Shown here: piece after piece, positions 59,927 through 64,000 of the stretch
How positions within the stretch are numbered: position 1 is the first letter of the stretch
Layout: each line of letters begins with the position of its first letter
DNA from: Bog-473 sp963838835
Lineage (GTDB): Bacteria > Actinomycetota > Acidimicrobiia > Acidimicrobiales > RAAP-2
Length of the DNA: 64,000 nt
Direction: 5' to 3'
Assembly: GCA_963838835.1 (NCBI GenBank)
Contig: CAWITA010000014.1
Coordinates: 62,001-126,000, forward strand
Translations under genes and position numbers: made by a program
The notes under the pieces: model-generated
Seen by the model: only the letters and a program-made list of their open reading frames with translations
What the model was told of the DNA's origin: nothing
Databases searched by the model: none

Positions 59927-61396
59927 GGTGGCGTCTCACGAGTGGTGTAAACGATCCGGGACGCAGGCTCCTGGTTGGTGATGTTATGCGGCGGTTGTGA
60001 CGTCGTCTCGGTCAGCCTTCTTGTTGGTACGGGATCGCAGTTCTCGCGGTGGCTCGAGGAGCTGGCGCCGGAGGTCTTGGAGCAGTCGGATGCTCTCCGA
60101 GGTCTGTGTGACGCCGCGCCAGCCGCGACTGGCGCGGTCAAGGACAGCCCACACCAAGGAGAGGCAGCTGGCCTCACCGGGCAAGCGGCCGATGACCTTG
60201 ACGCGCCGGCGTGTCTCGCCGAAGGTGCGCTCGATAAAGTTCGAATGCCGGATCCGCTTCCAGTGCTGGCGCGGGGAAGCGCAGGTGCACGGTCAGCGAG
60301 GCGAGGTCGTCTTCGAGGCAGGCCACCGCGGCGGGGTACACCTTGGCGTAACGCGTGGCGAAGAGCCCAGCGCGTCGGGTGGCCTCTTTGACGGCGGGGT
60401 CGCCGGGTTCCTCGTCGATGTCGTCGAAGATCGCCCAGAAGCCGGCCTTGACCTCGGCCTCGGCTCCCTTGGGCACTTTGGCCACGATGTTGCGGCAGCG
60501 ATGGATGAGGCAGCGCTGGCGCAGGCTCTGGCGGAAGGTGGTCTCGAGGGCGGCGATGAGCCCTGGGGCGCCGTCGGAGATCCCGAGCAGCGGCGGGCGC
60601 AGGCCCCGCTCGACGAGGTCGCTCAAGAAGCCGACCCAGGCGTCGGTGGACTCAGCGCCCGCAGGGGCGAGCCCGATGAAGACGGGCTTGCCGTCGGTGT
60701 CAATGCCCCACGCCCGCGAGCACCGGCTCGGCCGGGGCGTTCGGGTGCATCTTGAAGTTCGAGGCGTCCAAGTACAGATAGTCCAAGGTGACGTCGTCGA
60801 GGCGCCGCGAGCTCCAGGCGGCGAACTCGTCGCGGATGGCCTGGCAGGCGAATCCGGCTGACGGTCGAGCGGGACAGCGCGGCCTCGGCGCCGAGCGCCT
60901 CTCCGAGGGCCGCTTCGATGTCACGATCGGACAGGCCTCGCACCCAGCCCGAGATGACCAGGGCCTCCAAGGCGTTCGTGCGGGTCACGCCGTCGCCGAA
61001 CAGTCGGGAGCAGAACCGCTCGTCGGTGTCGCGCAGCTTGGGGCGCTGCAGCTCGACCGGTCCCATGGTGCTCTTCACGGTGAACGCGGGCTGGTAGCCG
61101 TTGCGGGAGCCGGCGGGGCTGTCCTCGTCCCGGCGCTGATAGCGGCCTCGGTCCAAGAACGCCTCGACCTCGGCCTCGACGGCGGTCTGGAACACCAGGC
61201 GCACCCCGAGGCGTCCGACGTCCTCGAGGATCTCGGTCAAGGGCCGCTCCGAGGCGAAAAGCTGGTCTATGTCAGCACGGACGCGGTCGATGGGCGATAC
61301 TCGTTTGGTCACGGGTGTAGGTCCTCCTTCGGTTCCTTGCAGGGTTTCGAAGGAACCTACGCCCGTCGTCATTTACACCAGCGGATGGACGCCACC
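59927..61396 (-). mobile_element. IS256-family insertion sequence (1470 bp)
   Basis: Terminal inverted repeats GGTGGCGTC…GTGGTGTAAA (left) and the complement of TTTACACCAG…GACGCCACC (right) bound the element. The 8-bp direct duplication GATTTGGG flanks it (59919–59926 and 61397–61404). It holds one transposase reading frame on the minus strand. Size, ends and 8-bp duplication fit the IS256 family. Confidence 0.9.
59984..61372 (-). pseudogene. IS256-type (mutator) transposase, several frameshifts
   Basis: DDE transposase of about 420 residues in four frame pieces: the N-terminal half (VEAEVEAFLDRGRYQRRDED; GSRNGYQPAFTVKS; ALVISGWVRGLSDRDIEAAL), then LDYLYLDASNFKMHP (first Asp), then LLGISDGAPGLIAALE (second Asp) with RQRCLIHRCRNIVAKVP, then NFIERTFGETRRR (Glu) and GEASCLSLVWAVLDRASRGW. 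At least three indels split it, one of them an extra G in GGG near 60715. Either the copy is dead or the assembly has errors. Confidence 0.88.
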
Positions 61397-61583
61397 GATT
61401 TGGGGCCCCAGCCAGGCTGCATTCATCACCGAGTCTTCCCTTAAGGGGATAACGACATCACCCTGAGTAATCAATTGACTCATTAACCCTGGCGCAGAGG
61501 AATGGGACACGTAGATTTCGCTCACCCGTTATGACACGAGTCGACAAGCATGTGTTTCATCCTGTCGGCGAGGCGTGTCGAAA

Positions 61584-61636
61584 CCGGCCGTTTGTGGCAG
61601 AGATACGTCCGTAGCCCCCTGCCCACAAACAGCCGG
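61584..61636 (-). terminator. Long hairpin after the XRE-type regulator
   Basis: CCGGCCGTTTGTGG-CAG (61584–61600) pairs with CTGCCCACAAACAGCCGG (61619–61636), 16 of 18 positions, around an 18-nt loop. It begins 4 bp past the stop of the minus-strand regulator. No T run. A related string, CCCCTGCCCACAAAC, occurs at about 18047–18061. Confidence 0.5.
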
Positions 61637-61640
61637 ATGC

Positions 61641-62537
61641 TTATGGGCGTGTGAATAAGTCCTCGCCAGTTTGTGCCTGGGTGACGGTCCAACTGGCAAG
61701 CAGCTTCAGAGCGTCCTCGCTCGTCGAACCGGCTTGGGTCGTGTAGACGATGAGTCTCAAGTCGCTGTCGGTCGAGACGTCGAAGACCTCGTACGTGAGC
61801 TCAATGTCCCCAACGGCCGGGTGCCGGACACGCTTGGTGCCCGTGAAGTGCTGCCTGACGTTGTGGGCGGCCCAACGGGTCCGAAACTCTTCACTATGGG
61901 TGGACAGTTCTCCGACGAGATCGGAGAGGGCTCTGTTGTGGGGATCTTGTCCGGCTTGGGTGCGCAGTATGGCAACGGTGTCGTCTGCGGCCTTCGACCA
62001 GTCCCGATAGAAGTCCATGGCACGTGGGTCGAGGAATACGAACCGGGCATTGTTTACGGGCCGCCGTGATGACGAGACGAACATCTCAGAGAACAGTGCA
62101 CGGGCGAGGGTGTTCGCTGCCACCATGTCACCACGGCCGTTGTTGATCACTGCAGGCGCTGTGGCGATGGCATCGAGGGTGGCCTGCAGACTGTGGCGGA
62201 CGGCCTCGGGCTGAGCCCGCTTCCGGAGGGCTGGTCTCGAAGAAGCAGCTCGGGCGAGGTCGTGCAGGTGAGCCCGCTCCGCCTCGTCCAACTCAAGCGC
62301 ACGGGAGAGGGATTCGAGAACCTCTTCGGAGACGCCAGCCAGGTTCCCACGTTCGAGACGGGAGTAGTACTCGACGCTCATCCCGGCGAGCGAGGCGACC
62401 TCGCTGCGCCGCAGTCCGGGGACTCGGCGGTTGCGCCCAATGGGGAGGCCAGCCTGCTGGGGTGTGATCTTTGCTCGGCGGGACGTGAGGAACTCCCTCA
62501 CGTCGCTGCGGAGCTCAGGCGTGTCCACAATGATCAC
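61641..62537 (-). CDS. MmyB-like XRE-family transcriptional regulator
   Basis: A 298-residue regulator. The N-terminal helix-turn-helix is RVPGLRRSEVASLAGMSVEYYSRLERG; the C-terminal MmyB-like ligand-binding domain includes APAVINNGRGDMVAANTLARALF, NNARFVFLDPRAMDFYRDW and HFTGTKRVRHPAVGDIELTYE. Members often control an adjacent oxidoreductase. Here an aldo/keto reductase is divergent, starting 124 bp away, a classic target arrangement. Confidence 0.92.
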   Translation of the reverse strand: MIIVDTPELRSDVREFLTSRRAKITPQQAGLPIGRNRRVPGLRRSEVASLAGMSVEYYSRLERGNLAGVSEEVLESLSRALELDEAERAHLHDLARAASSRPALRKRAQPEAVRHSLQATLDAIATAPAVINNGRGDMVAANTLARALFSEMFVSSSRRPVNNARFVFLDPRAMDFYRDWSKAADDTVAILRTQAGQDPHNRALSDLVGELSTHSEEFRTRWAAHNVRQHFTGTKRVRHPAVGDIELTYEVFDVSTDSDLRLIVYTTQAGSTSEDALKLLASWTVTQAQTGEDLFTRP

Positions 62538-62660
62538 CGTACTGGCCGCCGCTCTGATGTGAGGTGCCCTGCCATTACACCTTTCATCAGGGACTTCTCC
62601 GAGCGCCCAATCGGGAGTTCTATGGGATGCACCACACCAACGACAAGTTTGGAGCTATCC

Positions 62661-63641
62661 GTGAAGCACATCTCTTTGGGAGCACTCGACGTCTCCCGCA
62701 TCGGCCTCGGCGCCATGACCATGGCCGGCACCTACACATCTGGTGGAGGGCTCGACGACGACGAGTCGATCCGCACCATCCACCGTGCGCTCGAGCTGGG
62801 TGTCACCCACATCGACACTGCCGAGGTCTACGGCCCATTCCACAGCGAGGAGCTGGTTGGGCGGGCGATCAAGGGCCGACGAGACGGGGTCGTGGTGGCG
62901 ACCAAGTTCGGCATCATCTCCCACTCGGGACGAGAGTCCGGTGTCCCCGACAGCAGCCCAGAGAGCGTCCGCATCGCAGTCGAGGGATCTCTCCGACGTC
63001 TTGGGACCGACTACATCGACCTCTACTACCAACACCGGGTGGACCCGAGTACTCCGATCGAGGAAACCGTTGGCGTTCTGGCTGAGCTGGTCACCGAGGG
63101 CAAGGTCCGCTACATCGGTTTGTCCGAGGCTGGCCCGGACACGATCCGGCGTGCTCACGGCGTGAACCCGGTCGCCGCTCTTCAGACCGAGTACTCCTTG
63201 TGGACCAGAGATCCCGAAGCCGAACTGTTGCCCCTACTGCGGGAACTCGGCATCGGCTTTGTTCCCTACTCTCCCTTGGGCCACGGATTCCTCACCGGCC
63301 AGATCCGAACGGTGGACGACATTCCCGACGACGACTGGCGCAAGACCAATCCTCGGTTCGTGGGCGAGAACTTCGAGCGCAATCTGCGCATCGTTGAAGA
63401 AGTCGAGGCAGTGGCCACCGAGGCCGGAGCCACCCCGGCTCAGGTGGCATTGGCCTGGCTCCTCGCTCAGGGGGACGACATTGCTCCCATCCCGGGCACT
63501 CGGCGAGTTGCACGTGTCGAGGAGAATACGGCTGCCGATGGGGTCGAGCTCGGGGAGGAGCAGATCGACAGGTTGAACAACCTCACGCCTGCCGCTGGCA
63601 ACCGACACGACGAGGCAAACATGGCCAGAATCGAAGGCTGA
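62661..63641 (+). CDS. Aldo/keto reductase
   Basis: A 326-residue AKR of TIM-barrel fold. It has GLGAMTMAGTY, the catalytic Asp/Tyr region THIDTAEVYGPFHSEELVG, a Lys in VVVATKFGI, the substrate-binding YIDLYYQHRVDPSTPIEE and the NADPH-binding end IAPIPGTRRVARVEEN. GTG 62661 has GGAG seven bases upstream. It is probably regulated by the divergent MmyB-like protein. Confidence 0.93.
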   Translation: MKHISLGALDVSRIGLGAMTMAGTYTSGGGLDDDESIRTIHRALELGVTHIDTAEVYGPFHSEELVGRAIKGRRDGVVVATKFGIISHSGRESGVPDSSPESVRIAVEGSLRRLGTDYIDLYYQHRVDPSTPIEETVGVLAELVTEGKVRYIGLSEAGPDTIRRAHGVNPVAALQTEYSLWTRDPEAELLPLLRELGIGFVPYSPLGHGFLTGQIRTVDDIPDDDWRKTNPRFVGENFERNLRIVEEVEAVATEAGATPAQVALAWLLAQGDDIAPIPGTRRVARVEENTAADGVELGEEQIDRLNNLTPAAGNRHDEANMARIEG

Positions 63642-63754
63642 GGTCCGACTCCTACCTGTCCCAATAACGCATCAGGACCGGGTGCCACCCTTCACCTCGG
63701 GGACACCCCGACGTGAAGTGGAACAGCGCAACGTGGGGTGGTACGACGGAGCCC

Positions 63755-64000
63755 GTGCGTGCAGCCTGGTATGAGCGACAAGGATCTGCCGCTGACGTTT
63801 TACATGTCGGCGAGCTGAACGCACCTGACCCAGGAGCCGGTGAAGTCCGTATCCAGATCACCTGCTCGGGAGTCAATCCCGGGGACACCAAGAAGCGTCG
63901 GGGCTGGCTCGGATCCACCATGCCATTTCCTCGGGTCATCCCCCACAGTGACGGTTCCGGAGTTGTAGAGGCGGTTGGTGAAGGTGTTGATGAAGGTCGG
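63755..64000 (+). CDS. Zinc-independent alcohol dehydrogenase/quinone oxidoreductase, 5' part
   Basis: The first 82 residues (open at the right edge) start VRAAWYERQGSAADVLHVGEL, then PGAGEVRIQITCSGVNPGDTKKR and VIPHSDGSGVVEAVGEGVDEG. These are the GroES-like N-terminal signatures of QOR/medium-chain reductases that reduce quinones or enones with NADPH. GTG 63755 is the likely start. Confidence 0.85.
   Translation, partial: MRAAWYERQGSAADVLHVGELNAPDPGAGEVRIQITCSGVNPGDTKKRRGWLGSTMPFPRVIPHSDGSGVVEAVGEGVDEGR

Larger units (their letters stand above)
59894..61473. repeat. Repeat R2 copy 2, split by an IS element
   Basis: The left part 59894–59926 (CCCCCCATCATTAACGGTCC then TAATCGATTTGGG) and the right part 61397–61473 (TTTGGGGCCCCAGCCAGG … GGGGATAAC … AGTAATCA) rejoin to match copy 1 at 27821–27922 when the IS and one target duplication are removed. 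Confidence 0.75.

Overview
The window is high-GC DNA from an actinobacterium. The order uvrB–uvrA … uvrC–rapZ–yvcK–gap–pgk–tpiA–secG is actinobacterial. The mix of that backbone with form I RuBisCO, HMG-CoA reductase and a wax-ester-synthase-like acyltransferase suggests a relative of the class Acidimicrobiia; this taxonomy is inference.

Region 1 (1–15.4 kb) is compact conserved chromosome: the 3' part of uvrB, uvrA, nadA on the opposite strand, uvrC, rapZ, yvcK, the lower-glycolysis cluster gap–pgk–tpiA, secG, and a peptide-type solute-binding lipoprotein. Several junctions are 4-base GTGA stop/start overlaps. whiA, normally just after yvcK in actinobacteria, is missing here.

Region 2 (15.5–59.8 kb) looks like a composite genomic island that starts at an intact tRNA-Leu(GAG). 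A tyrosine integrase (one frameshift) sits beside the tRNA and points at it. Three degenerate tRNA-Leu-like relics lie in the same orientation at about 29.95, 51.90 and 59.71 kb and cut the island into segments. Segment A (15.6–30 kb) carries poorly known genes: HTH regulators, very small Cys-rich proteins, secreted repeat proteins, a divergent GntR pair with a palindrome over both start codons, and a nucleotidyltransferase. Segment B (30–52 kb) is metabolic: malic enzyme, DoxX, a branched-chain amino-acid-type ABC transporter with a fused LivH–LivM permease, WS/DGAT, a cholesterol-oxidase-like GMC oxidoreductase, HMG-CoA reductase with an MFS transporter, UspA, an acyl-CoA ligase, a lipase-like hydrolase and a phasin-like protein. 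Lipid and storage metabolism is the common theme. Segment C (52–59.8 kb) holds a secreted beta-propeller/IPT protein, a serine-recombinase stub beside a second tRNA relic, and a Calvin-cycle operon (fbp–cbbP–cbbL–cbbS). Gene stubs (valS, MBL hydrolase, acyltransferase, ankyrin-like) and two families of dispersed non-coding repeats mark past rearrangement.

Region 3 (59.9–64 kb) begins with an IS256-type insertion sequence with clear inverted repeats and an 8-bp target duplication, inserted into one copy of a dispersed repeat. It is followed by an MmyB-like regulator, an aldo/keto reductase and the start of a quinone-oxidoreductase-like gene.

Several genes (tpiA, integrase, acyl-CoA ligase, transposase) are interrupted by frame errors, three or four of which look like one extra base in a short homopolymer. 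Some apparent pseudogenes may therefore be sequencing artefacts.
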